Assembly: GCA_963720785.1 (NCBI GenBank)
Contig: CAVRGQ010000004.1
Coordinates: 1,116,001 to 1,180,000, forward strand
DNA: 64,000 nucleotides
Origin: CAVRGQ01 sp963720785
GTDB taxonomy: Bacteria; Actinomycetota; Acidimicrobiia; IMCC26256; DASPTH01
Direction: 5' to 3'
The notes beneath the pieces are model-generated. The model did not search any database, was not told the DNA's origin, and saw only the letters and a program-made list of their open reading frames with translations. The translations under genes were made by a program, and so were the position numbers. Positions 26,914-35,200 of the stretch are shown here, in pieces. Within the stretch, counting starts at the first letter, position 1, and each line of letters opens with the position of its first letter.

Positions 26914-26965
26914 CGTTTTGGCGTCAGCAGATGTCGCCCTGGCGACGCGTGGTGACGCCAAAACG
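26914..26965. repeat. 52-bp nested palindromic element, copy 1
   Basis: Outer arms CGTTTTGGCGTCA (26914-26926) and TGACGCCAAAACG (26953-26965) are perfect inverted repeats; an inner stem GTCGCC/GGCGAC sits at 26933-26946. It lies between convergent gene ends. A second copy at 31911-31962 matches its reverse complement at 50 of 52 positions. It lacks a 3' T-tract, so it is more like a REP-type or mobile palindrome than a classical terminator. Confidence 0.85.
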
Positions 26966-26979
26966 GGAGGGCCGGACGG

Positions 26980-27792
26980 TCAGACGAGTTCGACGGCGGG
27001 GTCGAGGCGGTGGGCGAAGCGGCGGAGGCTGCGCATCAGCACCAGGCCGGTCACGAGGATGATGACGGCGTTCGTGATCGCGGCGGCGGCATCCCACGGC
27101 AGTGACGTCGCCACGTAGAACTGCCAGTAGCGGTGCAACGTGGCGCCGAGGCTCAACCCGGGGTGCCAGTCGAGGGCGCCGCCCCGCTCGAACGGCCAGA
27201 ACCACAGGTTGAGGATCGCGCCGTAGAGGAAGCCCCACACCCACCCGTATGCGGCGAGGACGAGGATCTCGAGGCGAGGGTCGAGCCGGGTCGTGACCCG
27301 GCCGAGCAGCCCGGCGCCCCCGCCCATCCAGCCGAGGGCCAGCATCTGGAACGGCAGCCACGGGCCGATCCCGCCGGTGACGATCGCCGACACCGCCATC
27401 GCGCACATGCCGAGCAGCAGGCCGAAGCGGGGGCCGAACGCCGCGCCGGCGAGCACCACGAGGAAGAAGATGCCGCTGCCGCCGCCGGGGAGGTCGATCA
27501 GCCGCAGCAGCCCGGCACACGCGGCGAGCATGCCGAGCAACGCGACGGTGGCGCCGTTCATCGTGCCGCGCCGCAGCTCGAGCATCACCGCGACGATCAC
27601 CAGCGCGCCCACCAGCGCGGCCACGAGCGGCGCGTCGCCGTTGTGGGCCTGGTCGGTGAGCGCGGTGGCGGGCAACCAGAACGGGTACAGGAACGCGGCC
27701 GCGCCCACGATCACCATGAGGGTGTAGACGATCGCGGGGCGCACGCGAGCGGCGCCGGTGGTGGGGGCGGCCTGCGCCGCGAGCGTGGTCAT
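26980..27792 (-). CDS. ECF transporter substrate-binding (S) component, probably for cobalamin
   Basis: 270-residue integral membrane protein with about six to eight hydrophobic segments; the region A-G-A-A-F-G-P-R-F-G-L-L-L-G and G-P-W-L-P-F-Q-M-L are typical of ECF S components of the larger type used for vitamins. It starts inside the last codons of the ATPase gene (four-base overlap) and is last in an operon T-A-S order. B12 is proposed as substrate because a cobalamin riboswitch sits at the head of the divergent secreted-protein genes. Confidence 0.75.
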   Translation of the reverse strand: MTTLAAQAAPTTGAARVRPAIVYTLMVIVGAAAFLYPFWLPATALTDQAHNGDAPLVAALVGALVIVAVMLELRRGTMNGATVALLGMLAACAGLLRLIDLPGGGSGIFFLVVLAGAAFGPRFGLLLGMCAMAVSAIVTGGIGPWLPFQMLALGWMGGGAGLLGRVTTRLDPRLEILVLAAYGWVWGFLYGAILNLWFWPFERGGALDWHPGLSLGATLHRYWQFYVATSLPWDAAAAITNAVIILVTGLVLMRSLRRFAHRLDPAVELV

Positions 27793-29382
27793 CGGCGCGC
27801 CAGTTCCACGGCGACTTCCTCGACGGTGAGGAACGGCGGCAGCACGCGCAGTACCTGAGGTGCGAACAGCGAACCGGCCAACACGGTGCGCGCGTCACCG
27901 TCGGCGACGACCTCACCGTCGCCGAGCACGACCGCGTGGGTGGCGCAGCGCGCGGCGAGCTCGACGTCGTGGGTGGCGAGCACGACGCTGCCGCCGCCCT
28001 CCGCGTCCGCGCGCACCGCATGCTCGAGCGCCTCGCGTGAGGGGGCGTCCATGCCACGCGTGGGCTCGTCGAGCAGCAACACCGGTGCGCCGCCGACCGC
28101 GACCGCGGCGATGGCCACGCGTTGACGCTCGCCACCGCTGAGGCTGCGGGGATGACGTTCGGCGAGCGCTTCGAGATGCAGCGCGTGCAGCCAGTGCTCG
28201 ACCGCGCCGTCGTCGCGACCTTCGCCGAGTCGTCCGAGCAGCTTGAGGGTCTCCTCGAGCTCGCGGCGCACCGTCGGCGCGAAGAGCATGGTGTTGGGGT
28301 TCTGGGGTACGTACGCGGCGCGCACGTCGCGCTCGCGTGTGACCGTGCCCGTGGTGGGCGACTGCAGGCCGGCGAGCGTGCGCAGCAGTGTGCTCTTGCC
28401 CGAGCCGTTGCGGCCGAAGAGGGCGATGACGTCGCCGGCGCGCAGGTCGAGGTCGACGCCGTGCAGCGCGCGATGCCCGCCGACGGTGACGCCGATGCCG
28501 CAGCGCGTGCAGCACTGCGTCGCCGGGCGTGGCCGCGGAGGCACCTGGTCCGTGATCGTCGGGCGCCGCGAGATCGAGCGGGGCGCGGAGCGCGTCGGTG
28601 CGGGCGTCGCGCACGGTCAGCGGGGGAGGGTCCCAACCGAGCAGCCGCCCGAGCCGGGTGACCGTGGGTGCGCCCGCGTAGGTGGCGAGCAGCTCCGCCG
28701 GCGACGCCGCCGTCCCGACCCGGCCCCCCTCGACCAGCACGGCGCGGTCGGCCAGGGGCGCGGCGCGCTCCAGCCGGTGCTCCGCGAGCAGGACGGTGGT
28801 GCCGAGGTCGGCGTTGAGCCGGGTGAGCGCGGCGAGCACGTCGTCGGCGCCCTGCGGGTCGAGCTGCGAGGTGGGCTCGTCGAGCACCAGGGCGGACGGC
28901 GCGGCGGCCAGGGCGCCGGCGATGGTGCACCGTTGCCGCTCGCCGCCGGAGAGGGTGGTGGGATCGCGGTCGCGCAGGTGGGCGATGCCCAGCGCGTCGA
29001 GCGTCTCCTCCACGCGACGGCGCATCGCCTCCTGCGAGTACCCGAGGTTCTCGAGTACGAACGCGAGGTCGCGCTCCACGTGGTCGACGACGGTCTGCGC
29101 CTCGGGATCCTGCGCCACGAAGCCGACGACATCGGCGAGCTCGCGCGGGTGGTGCGACCGCGTGGAGCGACCGAACGCGACGACGTCGCCGCCGAAGCGC
29201 CCGCCGCTGGTGTGCGGCACCAGCCCGTTCGCGGTGCGCAGGAGCGTGCTCTTGCCCGATCCCGACGCACCGACCACGAGCATGACCTCGCCCGGTTCCA
29301 CTTCGAGCGATACCTCGTCGAGCGCCCGTCGCCCCGCGTCGGGGTACTCGAACGCGACGCCACGGAACGAGAGCGCGCTCAC
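27789..29382 (-). CDS. ECF transporter fused ATPase (A1-A2), one frameshift
   Basis: About 530 residues with two ATPase domains in tandem, as in actinobacterial ECF systems. First domain: Walker A G-A-S-G-S-G-K-S-T, signature L-S-G-G-E-R-Q-R-C, Walker B L-V-L-D-E-P-T-S-Q. Second: G-R-N-G-S-G-K-S-T, S-L-S-G-G-E-R-Q, V-L-L-L-D-E-P-T-R. The frame changes at about 28510, between L-H-A-L-R and I-G-V-T-V-G-G, in the short linker just before domain two. GTG 29382 overlaps the T-component stop by four bases. It powers import through the S and T proteins. Confidence 0.85.
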
Positions 29383-30533
29383 TTGCCTGGCCTTCCGCTC
29401 GCGCCGGCTGGCCGCCATGCTCGAGCACCGATCGGGAGGAGCAGTGGCAGCAACGCCAACGCGGGCGCGAGGTGCAGCGCCGGCCACGCGACCGGCGACG
29501 CCAACCACACGAGGCTGCTGTCGCCGATCACCGAGATCACCGCGAGCGCGACGGGGGCGAGGAGGGTGGCGCCCGCGCACAGCCAGTCGGCGGCGGTCAT
29601 GCGGCGCGGGCGGTCGCGCGTGCGCTGGGTTCCCGACGACGCGAGCGTCACCGCGACACCGAGTCCGATCGCGCCACCGAGCCCGAGCACGGTGGCCGCG
29701 AGATCGGCGTGCCCGACCAGCGCGACGAACGCGCCGCCCAAGGCGAGCAGCGACACGAGGCCGCACCATCCCGCGACGCGGTCGCGCGGGCCGGCACCCG
29801 CGCGCGCGAACCCGCGCGCGTCCATCGACTCCGACAACGTGACCGCGCGTTCGAGGCCCAGCTCGAGCACGGGCACGATCTGGCGCAGCAGTCGCCCGCG
29901 TCGCACCACGCGACCGCCGGTGCGCGCGCGGTCGGCGTCGCGCACGTCCTGGATCGCGCCGAGCGTCGACGGGACGAACGCGAGGGCGACGACGACGACG
30001 AGACCGACCTCGTAGAACGCGCGCGGCGTGGACTGCACGAGCTCCGAGTGCGACACCACCGCGTTGAACGCGCCGAACACGGCCATCACCCCCACGATGG
30101 CGAAGCCCTCGGCGAGCGAGTGCAGCACGATCGGCAGCGACACCGCACCGCCCACGGTGAACCCGCCCAACAAGCGGGGGAGACCGAAATGGGGAGTGGT
30201 GAACAGGATGTCGGTGTTCGCGTGGGTGGTCGCGACCGTGAGCAGGGTGCGGACCAGTGCGAAGAACACGCCGATCCCCACGAGGATCGGGAAGGCCCGC
30301 GCGTAGGGGCCGGGCCGCGAGTGGATCGACACCGCGAGGGCGGCCACGCCGATGACCAGCGCCACGTACACGGGGCTCGGCGCCAGCTCGACACATGCGG
30401 CGGCGGCGATCGCCCACACGAGCCACGTGCCCGCGTGCCAGGTCGCCGCCGCGCCGCGTTCGGGTCGGCGGCTCCCCGGGTGGGGGGTCGGGGCGGGCGA
30501 CGTGGGCGCCGCGGTTTGCGTGGTGCTCGTCAC
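29379..30533 (-). CDS. ECF transporter transmembrane coupling (T) component
   Basis: 384 residues: a Pro/Thr-rich N-terminal tail of ~45 residues, then membrane helices and the coupling-helix motifs with Ala-Arg-Gly sequences, most clearly E-S-M-D-A-R-G-F (about residue 250), which contact the ATPases. Two further hydrophobic segments extend the C terminus beyond many EcfT proteins. GTG 30533 is preferred; longer starts would run antisense through the riboswitch. It is the first gene of the T-A-S operon and diverges from the riboswitch-controlled gene. Confidence 0.8.
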   Translation of the reverse strand: MTSTTQTAAPTSPAPTPHPGSRRPERGAAATWHAGTWLVWAIAAAACVELAPSPVYVALVIGVAALAVSIHSRPGPYARAFPILVGIGVFFALVRTLLTVATTHANTDILFTTPHFGLPRLLGGFTVGGAVSLPIVLHSLAEGFAIVGVMAVFGAFNAVVSHSELVQSTPRAFYEVGLVVVVALAFVPSTLGAIQDVRDADRARTGGRVVRRGRLLRQIVPVLELGLERAVTLSESMDARGFARAGAGPRDRVAGWCGLVSLLALGGAFVALVGHADLAATVLGLGGAIGLGVAVTLASSGTQRTRDRPRRMTAADWLCAGATLLAPVALAVISVIGDSSLVWLASPVAWPALHLAPALALLPLLLPIGARAWRPAGASGRPGK

Positions 30534-30534
30534 G

Positions 30535-30660
30535 TCCGTAGGGTCTTCCTCGACAGCGACAGGGGAAGTCGGTGAGAAACCGACGCTGACCCGCAACTGT
30601 GAGCGGCTCTGCGGCGTACCCCGTCGCACTCCGTGAGCCAGGCTACCTGCCGCCGTCCAC
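30535..30660 (+). promoter_or_regulatory. Cobalamin (B12) riboswitch
   Basis: The plus strand contains the conserved cobalamin aptamer core in order: A-C-A-G-G-G-G-A-A, GGTGAGAAACC, GCTGACCCGCAACTGT (about 30584-30600), and the B12 box GAGCCAGGCTACCTGCCG (30634-30651). Downstream, a GC hairpin (GGCCCT at 30714 with AGGGGCC at 30727) lies immediately before the Shine-Dalgarno GGAGG at 30736, a plausible expression platform acting on translation. It controls the secreted protein gene starting at 30747; high B12 should switch it off. Exact 5' boundary is approximate. Confidence 0.9.
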
Positions 30661-30746
30661 CGGACCACCGGTGCTCCCATTGTGGAGTCGTCCCTCCCGG
30701 GGGGCGGCAGAGAGGCCCTCGTGGTCAGGGGCCGTGGAGGAACACC

Positions 30747-31886
30747 ATGTCGTACGCCCGTCGGGCGTTCGCGGGCGCTGTGTGCGTTGCCGCGATCGCC
30801 GTCCCCCTGCTCTCCGCGTCTGCGTTGTCACCGATGTTCTCGTCGGCGGCGAACGGCGCGGGCACCACCACCGCCGACGCGGTCGCCTACCTCAGGACCC
30901 AACAGTTGCCCGGTACCGCTCCGGCCACCGGCAGCGGCGCCTGGGACAGCGACCCCGCGTTCGCCTTCGTCACCCCCGAGGCCGTGCTCGCAGTCGCCGA
31001 AGCCGGTCAGACCGGCACCTCGTGGAGCACCGGCGACGCGCTCGCCGCGGTGCAGGCCGCGCAGAACTCCGACGGCCAGGACCCGCTCGCCTTCGTCGAC
31101 CTGATGGAGGCCGCGGCCACCACGCCGGGCGCCGCGGGCAAGTTCATCGTGCTCGTCGCCGGCCCGCTCGGGCGTGACACCGCCGCGCTCGCGGCGATCG
31201 TCGGCGACCCCGCGCCCAACGGCTCGTTCGACAGCGATCTGTTCTTCAACAACACGCTCTACGCGGGTCTGTCGAAGCAGGTCACCGCAGGCAGCGTGCC
31301 CGCGTCGACGGTCGCGTACGTCGCGAGCAAGCAGAAGGTGGCGAACGGCGGCTGGTCGTACGACGCCGACACCGGTACCACCACCGACGCCGACATCGAT
31401 ACCACCGGCCTCGCGCTCCAACTGCTGCTTGCGGGTGGCACCGCACCCACCGACCCGGTGGTGCAGCGTGGCCTCGCCTTCCTCGCGTCGCAGCAGAACG
31501 CCGACGGCACGTGGTCGTTCTTCGGTGACCCGAGTGCGGAGAGCACGTCGCGTGCGCTGCTCGCGGTCGCGGCCGCGGGCTACGACGTGAACGACCGCTG
31601 CTGGCGCGACACCGTGTATCCGGCCGGTGCGGGTGCGCCGTTCACCGGTGGCGACGCGGCACTTACGTCGCTCGCCAACCCCGACGGTTCGATCGCCGGC
31701 CCCAACGTGTTCAGCGCGTCGTTCGCGACCGCGCAAGCGGTGCAGGGGCTCGAGCGTTCGTGGCTCCCGATCGTGCGCGCACCGGAGCAGGTGTGCACCG
31801 TCGTGTCGCCCGTCGAGGTGACGGCACCCCCCGTTGCCGCGCCGGTCGCAACGGCGATCGCGTTGACCCCGGCGTTCACCGGGTGA
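30747..31886 (+). CDS. Secreted alpha/alpha-toroid protein, intrinsic-factor alpha-domain-like
   Basis: 379 residues. Signal peptide: A-R-R-A-F then a hydrophobic run to about residue 27. The mature part has paired-helix repeats of the prenyltransferase/squalene-cyclase toroid type: A-V-A-Y-L-R-T-Q-Q, T-V-A-Y-V-A-S-K-Q with G-G-W-S-Y, and G-L-A-F-L-A-S-Q-Q with G-T-W-S-F. D-I-D-T-T-G-L-A-L-Q (about residue 217) recalls the V-D-T-A-A-x-A segment of intrinsic factor and transcobalamin. Being under a B12 riboswitch and beside an importer, it probably captures corrinoid outside the cell. ATG 30747 follows GGAGG by six bases. B12 binding is inferred, not shown. Confidence 0.75.
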   Translation: MSYARRAFAGAVCVAAIAVPLLSASALSPMFSSAANGAGTTTADAVAYLRTQQLPGTAPATGSGAWDSDPAFAFVTPEAVLAVAEAGQTGTSWSTGDALAAVQAAQNSDGQDPLAFVDLMEAAATTPGAAGKFIVLVAGPLGRDTAALAAIVGDPAPNGSFDSDLFFNNTLYAGLSKQVTAGSVPASTVAYVASKQKVANGGWSYDADTGTTTDADIDTTGLALQLLLAGGTAPTDPVVQRGLAFLASQQNADGTWSFFGDPSAESTSRALLAVAAAGYDVNDRCWRDTVYPAGAGAPFTGGDAALTSLANPDGSIAGPNVFSASFATAQAVQGLERSWLPIVRAPEQVCTVVSPVEVTAPPVAAPVATAIALTPAFTG

Positions 31887-31910
31887 CGATCGTGCGCACG
31901 CGCCCTTCCT

Positions 31911-31962
31911 CGTTTTGGCGTCGCCACGCGTCGCCAGGGCGACATCTGATGACGCCAAAACG
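31911..31962. repeat. 52-bp nested palindromic element, copy 2
   Basis: Reverse-complement copy of the element at 26914-26965 with two differences in 52 bases. Outer arms pair as before and the inner stem is intact. It contains the ATG start of the next gene (31949), so its right arm encodes the first residues M-T-P-K. Confidence 0.85.
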
Positions 31963-32779
31963 GTGGGCGGTCGCCGTTGCGCTGGTGGCGCTCCTCGCCG
32001 CGACGGGCGCGGTTGCGCCCGGCGCCGCGTCGGCGCAGACCACGTCGCGGGCGGTGGTCGTCGTCGACCTCGGCACCCTCGGCGGTGGTGTGCACACCAG
32101 CGTCATCGAGTTCTCGGGCACGGTGAGCGGGCTCGAGGCGTTGCAGCTCGCCGGTGCGTCGCCCTCGACCATCACGTACGGACCGATGGGTCAGGCGGTG
32201 TGCCAGCTCTTCGGCGCCGGTGACGCGCCGGTGCCCGGCCAGTGCCCCGGCGGGTGGGTCTACTTCCGCGCCCCCGGTGGCGCCGGCGGGTGGACGCAGT
32301 CGAGTCTCGGCGCCAGCAACACCGCGGTGCACGACGGCGACGTCGAGGGCTGGCGGTACGGCGGCGGCGCGCCGCCGTTCCAGTCCTTCTGCGCGGTCGC
32401 GGGGTGTGCACCGCCGCCCGCACCGGAGACCGCCGCGCCTGCGGTGACACCAGCGGGTGGTGGCACGAACCCGACCGCCTCCCCGGCGAACACCCCGGCT
32501 GGCGCCGGCTCCGCGACCCCTGCCACGGGCGATGCCGGCTCCGGGTCGGCCACGCCCACGACGACCGCGCCCGAGGGCGCCAGCACCGGCACCGGCGCCA
32601 CGGCGCCGGGGGCGGGCACGAGCAGCCGACAGCAACGGGTCACCCGGGTGCTGCGGCCGGCGACGGCGTCGGCCTCCGAGGGCGGCGGCTCGCCGGTGGG
32701 TGTGGTCGTGGCGGTCGTCATGGTCGCCGCGCTGGTCGGTGGCGGCCTGCTGCTGCGCCGTCGGCGAGCGGGCACCTGA
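31949..32779 (+). CDS. Secreted, membrane-anchored protein with a DUF4430/intrinsic-factor beta-domain-like module
   Basis: 276 residues: signal peptide (W-A-V-A-V-A-L-V-A-L-L to A-S-A), a ~120-residue beta-rich domain with four cysteines (A-V-C-Q-L, G-Q-C-P-G-G-W, S-F-C-A-V, G-C-A), a long Pro/Thr/Ala/Gly linker, and a C-terminal helix G-V-V-V-A-V-V-M-V-A-A-L ending in R-R-R-R, which anchors it to the membrane. The pattern Gly-Gly-Trp followed by H-D-G-D-V-E-G-W-R resembles beta domains found beside toroid domains in B12 carriers; this is from memory of the family. It probably works with the preceding protein to hand substrate to the ECF importer. Its start codon lies inside the palindromic repeat. 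Confidence 0.68.
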   Translation: MTPKRWAVAVALVALLAATGAVAPGAASAQTTSRAVVVVDLGTLGGGVHTSVIEFSGTVSGLEALQLAGASPSTITYGPMGQAVCQLFGAGDAPVPGQCPGGWVYFRAPGGAGGWTQSSLGASNTAVHDGDVEGWRYGGGAPPFQSFCAVAGCAPPPAPETAAPAVTPAGGGTNPTASPANTPAGAGSATPATGDAGSGSATPTTTAPEGASTGTGATAPGAGTSSRQQRVTRVLRPATASASEGGGSPVGVVVAVVMVAALVGGGLLLRRRRAGT

Positions 32780-32845
32780 TCCGACTGGTGAATCCGGTTA
32801 GCGTCACACCCCCGTGCGAGGATGATCGAGTGATCGGGAGCGGGG

Positions 32846-34321
32846 ATGGCGGAGATGTCTGAGCGTCGAAAGCCGACGAGCACCTCGAACTTCGGGGTCA
32901 GTCGCCGGGAGAGTCACGACGCCAGCGGGTTCTACGCGCGCTTCACCACGCCTGAGGTCTCCAAGGCCAAGGACATCAACCCTCCGGCTGCGGTCGACGT
33001 GCTGTACGAGGGAAACAGCGCGGACATGCACCAGGTGGCGCCGAACTCTGTGGCGCTGGTCGTGACATCGCCGCCCTACTTCGCCGGGAAGGAATACGAG
33101 GAGGCGCTGGGGAAGGGCCACATCCCAGCCAGTTACAACGACTACCGCTCGATGCTCACCGACGTCTTTGCCGACTGTGTCCGAGTTCTCGAGCCCGGCG
33201 GCCGAATCGCGGTGAACGTCGCGAATCTCGGGCGCCGGCCGTATCGGTCGCTCTCGGCCGATGTCATCGAGATCCTCCAGGACCGGCTCCGACTCTTGCT
33301 CCGTGGCGAGATCATCTGGCGGAAGGCGCACGGCGCGGCGGGATCGTGCGCGTGGGGCTCGTTCCAGAGCGCGGCCAATCCGGTGTTGCGCGACGTGACG
33401 GAGCGTGTCGTCATCGCGAGCAAGGGCCGATTCGATCGCGCGCTCACCCGAAGAGAGCGCGACTTCAGGGACATGCCTGCCTACGGCACGATCTACAAGG
33501 ACGAGTTCATGGAGGCCACCACGGACCTCTGGGACATCCCGGCGGAGAGCGCAACGCGTGTCGGGCATCCTGCGCCGTTCCCCGTCGAGCTTCCCCAGCG
33601 ACTGATCGAGCTCTATACCTATCGTGGCGACCTGGTGCTCGATCCGTTCATGGGTTCCGGCACCACGGCGGTCGCATCGGTGCGGACGCGCCGGCACTTC
33701 GTCGGTTACGACACCGACCCGTCGTACCTCGCGCTCGCACGAGAGCGCATCGCCGTCGAGCAGCGCCGCATCGACGGGCGCCGTTCCGAGGTTCAGGTGT
33801 CCCTTCCGCCAGTGCCCCAGCCTGAGCAGGATGACGGCGACTACCAGAGCCGGGCGGTTCGGGAAGGCCGGAAGGCGCAGGAGATCGCGCGAGCGGTGCT
33901 CACCGACTGCGGCTTCGAAGGATTCGAGGACAACGTCAGGCTCGCCTCTGGTGTGGAGGTCAACTTCACCGCTCGGGATCGACAGGGATCGCTCTGGTAC
34001 TTCGATGTGTCCGGTGCGTTCACGAGCTCGCGTGCGGGCCTGTTGCGCACCGACACGGTCTGGAAGGCGCTCGGGAAGGCATCGGTCCTACGGCTGGATC
34101 AGGAACGGCTCCCGCCGCTGGTCTTGCTCACTACGAACCTGCCGCCGCGTGGAAGTGCCGGACACCTGGCATTGAAGAAGGCGCGAGGCGAGCTGTTCGT
34201 CGACGTGCTGGAAATGCTCAGCACAGAGGCACAGGCGCGCCTGCGCGAGTACGCGCTCGGCGATGTGAGGGCACCGATCGGAGAGCTCCTCACCGGGTCC
34301 CATGACGCGGAAAAGGGCTGA
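32846..34321 (+). CDS. DNA methyltransferase (beta class) with degenerate nuclease-like C-terminal domain
   Basis: 491 residues. Motif IV T-S-P-P-Y (residues 74-78) precedes motif I D-P-F-M-G-S-G-T-T (about 266-274), the beta-class order; S-P-P-Y favours N4-cytosine or N6-adenine methylation. Residues ~333-470 form a second domain that matches the nuclease encoded at 34661: shared G-L-L-R-T-D-T-V, then K-A, and P-P-L-V-L-L-T with G-S-A. Where the nuclease has F-E-F-K-G this domain has F-D-V-S-G, so the essential Lys is lost. The gene is less GC-rich than its neighbours, suggesting transfer. The start could also be ATG 32855. Confidence 0.82.
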   Translation: MAEMSERRKPTSTSNFGVSRRESHDASGFYARFTTPEVSKAKDINPPAAVDVLYEGNSADMHQVAPNSVALVVTSPPYFAGKEYEEALGKGHIPASYNDYRSMLTDVFADCVRVLEPGGRIAVNVANLGRRPYRSLSADVIEILQDRLRLLLRGEIIWRKAHGAAGSCAWGSFQSAANPVLRDVTERVVIASKGRFDRALTRRERDFRDMPAYGTIYKDEFMEATTDLWDIPAESATRVGHPAPFPVELPQRLIELYTYRGDLVLDPFMGSGTTAVASVRTRRHFVGYDTDPSYLALARERIAVEQRRIDGRRSEVQVSLPPVPQPEQDDGDYQSRAVREGRKAQEIARAVLTDCGFEGFEDNVRLASGVEVNFTARDRQGSLWYFDVSGAFTSSRAGLLRTDTVWKALGKASVLRLDQERLPPLVLLTTNLPPRGSAGHLALKKARGELFVDVLEMLSTEAQARLREYALGDVRAPIGELLTGSHDAEKG

Positions 34322-34323
34322 GC

Positions 34324-34656
34324 GTGATCGACGGCACCCCGAAGGTCGCGTACGCCGTGGTTCACAATGATCCGCCGGACGTCTATATCGCGCGTGATGA
34401 TGAAGCGCTCACTCGATTACTCGCGCTCGAAGTGGTCGCACGCACGACACCGGAATCGTTGAGCAACGCTGAAGGCGTCGAAGACCTGCGGACTGCACTC
34501 CTCGAAGAACGCTGGGCCGACGCCGTCGTGTCGTGGATCGAGTTCACTGGTACCGCCATCGACGCGTACCCCGACGAGCCCATTTGGTCGAGTGATGATC
34601 TCTCGTCAGAGAGAGTCCTCCTCGAGATGCGCCTCGGCGCGTTGTTCCGGGATTGA
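34324..34656 (+). CDS. Small acidic protein within the restriction-modification-like island
   Basis: 110 residues, family not recognised. Rich in Asp and Glu with few Lys; no helix-turn-helix seen, which argues against a classical controller protein. It sits two bases after the methyltransferase stop and five before the nuclease start, so the three genes are one operon. An inhibitor, DNA mimic or assembly factor is possible but unsupported. Confidence 0.6.
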   Translation: MIDGTPKVAYAVVHNDPPDVYIARDDEALTRLLALEVVARTTPESLSNAEGVEDLRTALLEERWADAVVSWIEFTGTAIDAYPDEPIWSSDDLSSERVLLEMRLGALFRD

Positions 34657-34660
34657 TCAC

Positions 34661-35080
34661 GTGTCCACGTTCCAGTCCGCCGCCGGCTGGCAAGGGCGCC
34701 AGTTCGCGCAGCAGTGCTCGTTCCTCCTCGAAGCGAATGGCTTCCGACTCCGAGGGCGTTCCGTACTTGCCGACCTCGGGGTCGAGATCGACGAGGTCGC
34801 CGAGAACCGCGCCGGCTTGACCGTCTGGTTCGAATTCAAGGGCAGTTTTCAGGGCGCGCGTCCCGGACTGCTGCGAACCGACACGGTGAAGAAGGCCATC
34901 GCCAATGGCGCACTGCTCCGGTCGCTCGAGGACCACCCGCCGTACGTAGTGCTGACGTCACATGTCCCGACAGCCGGGTCCGCCGCAGCAATGCTTGCGG
35001 TGGCGCTCAACCTCGGGTACCTCGACGACGTCATCTGCGTCAATGACCCGGTGGCACTGCAACGCCTCGCCAGGCTCTGA
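34661..35080 (+). CDS. PD-(D/E)XK nuclease-like protein, probable restriction subunit
   Basis: 139 residues. Acidic residues D38, E42 and D44 (A-D-L-G-V-E-I-D) are followed by W-F-E-F-K-G with E58 and K60, the spacing and form of a PD-(D/E)XK catalytic core. Shared sequence with the methyltransferase C-terminal domain shows the two are paralogous. GTG 34661 follows the previous stop closely; an upstream start would overlap that gene. It is short for a stand-alone type II enzyme, so a dimer or a complex with the methyltransferase domain is plausible. It might instead be a Mrr-like or resolvase-like nuclease. Confidence 0.68.
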   Translation: MSTFQSAAGWQGRQFAQQCSFLLEANGFRLRGRSVLADLGVEIDEVAENRAGLTVWFEFKGSFQGARPGLLRTDTVKKAIANGALLRSLEDHPPYVVLTSHVPTAGSAAAMLAVALNLGYLDDVICVNDPVALQRLARL

Positions 35081-35200
35081 GAGCCCAACGGGCGCTGAGG
35101 CGGCTCGCGTCGAATCCGCGAGATCGCCGGTCACGAGAAGGGACTTTCGGCCCCCCTCCCCGGCTGACGCTGTCGCCGGGCCCGGTCGTACCATCGCGGC

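Noticed and set aside
26914..26965. Simple intrinsic terminator between convergent genes
   Set aside because: No T-tract, nested arms, and a near-identical inverted copy 5 kb away point to a repeat family, although a secondary termination role remains possible.
31828..31958. Small minus-strand peptide genes encoded inside the palindromes
   Set aside because: Similar peptides (M-A-S-x-D-V-A-L-A) arise in both copies only because the DNA repeats; no ribosome-binding site or extended conservation is visible.
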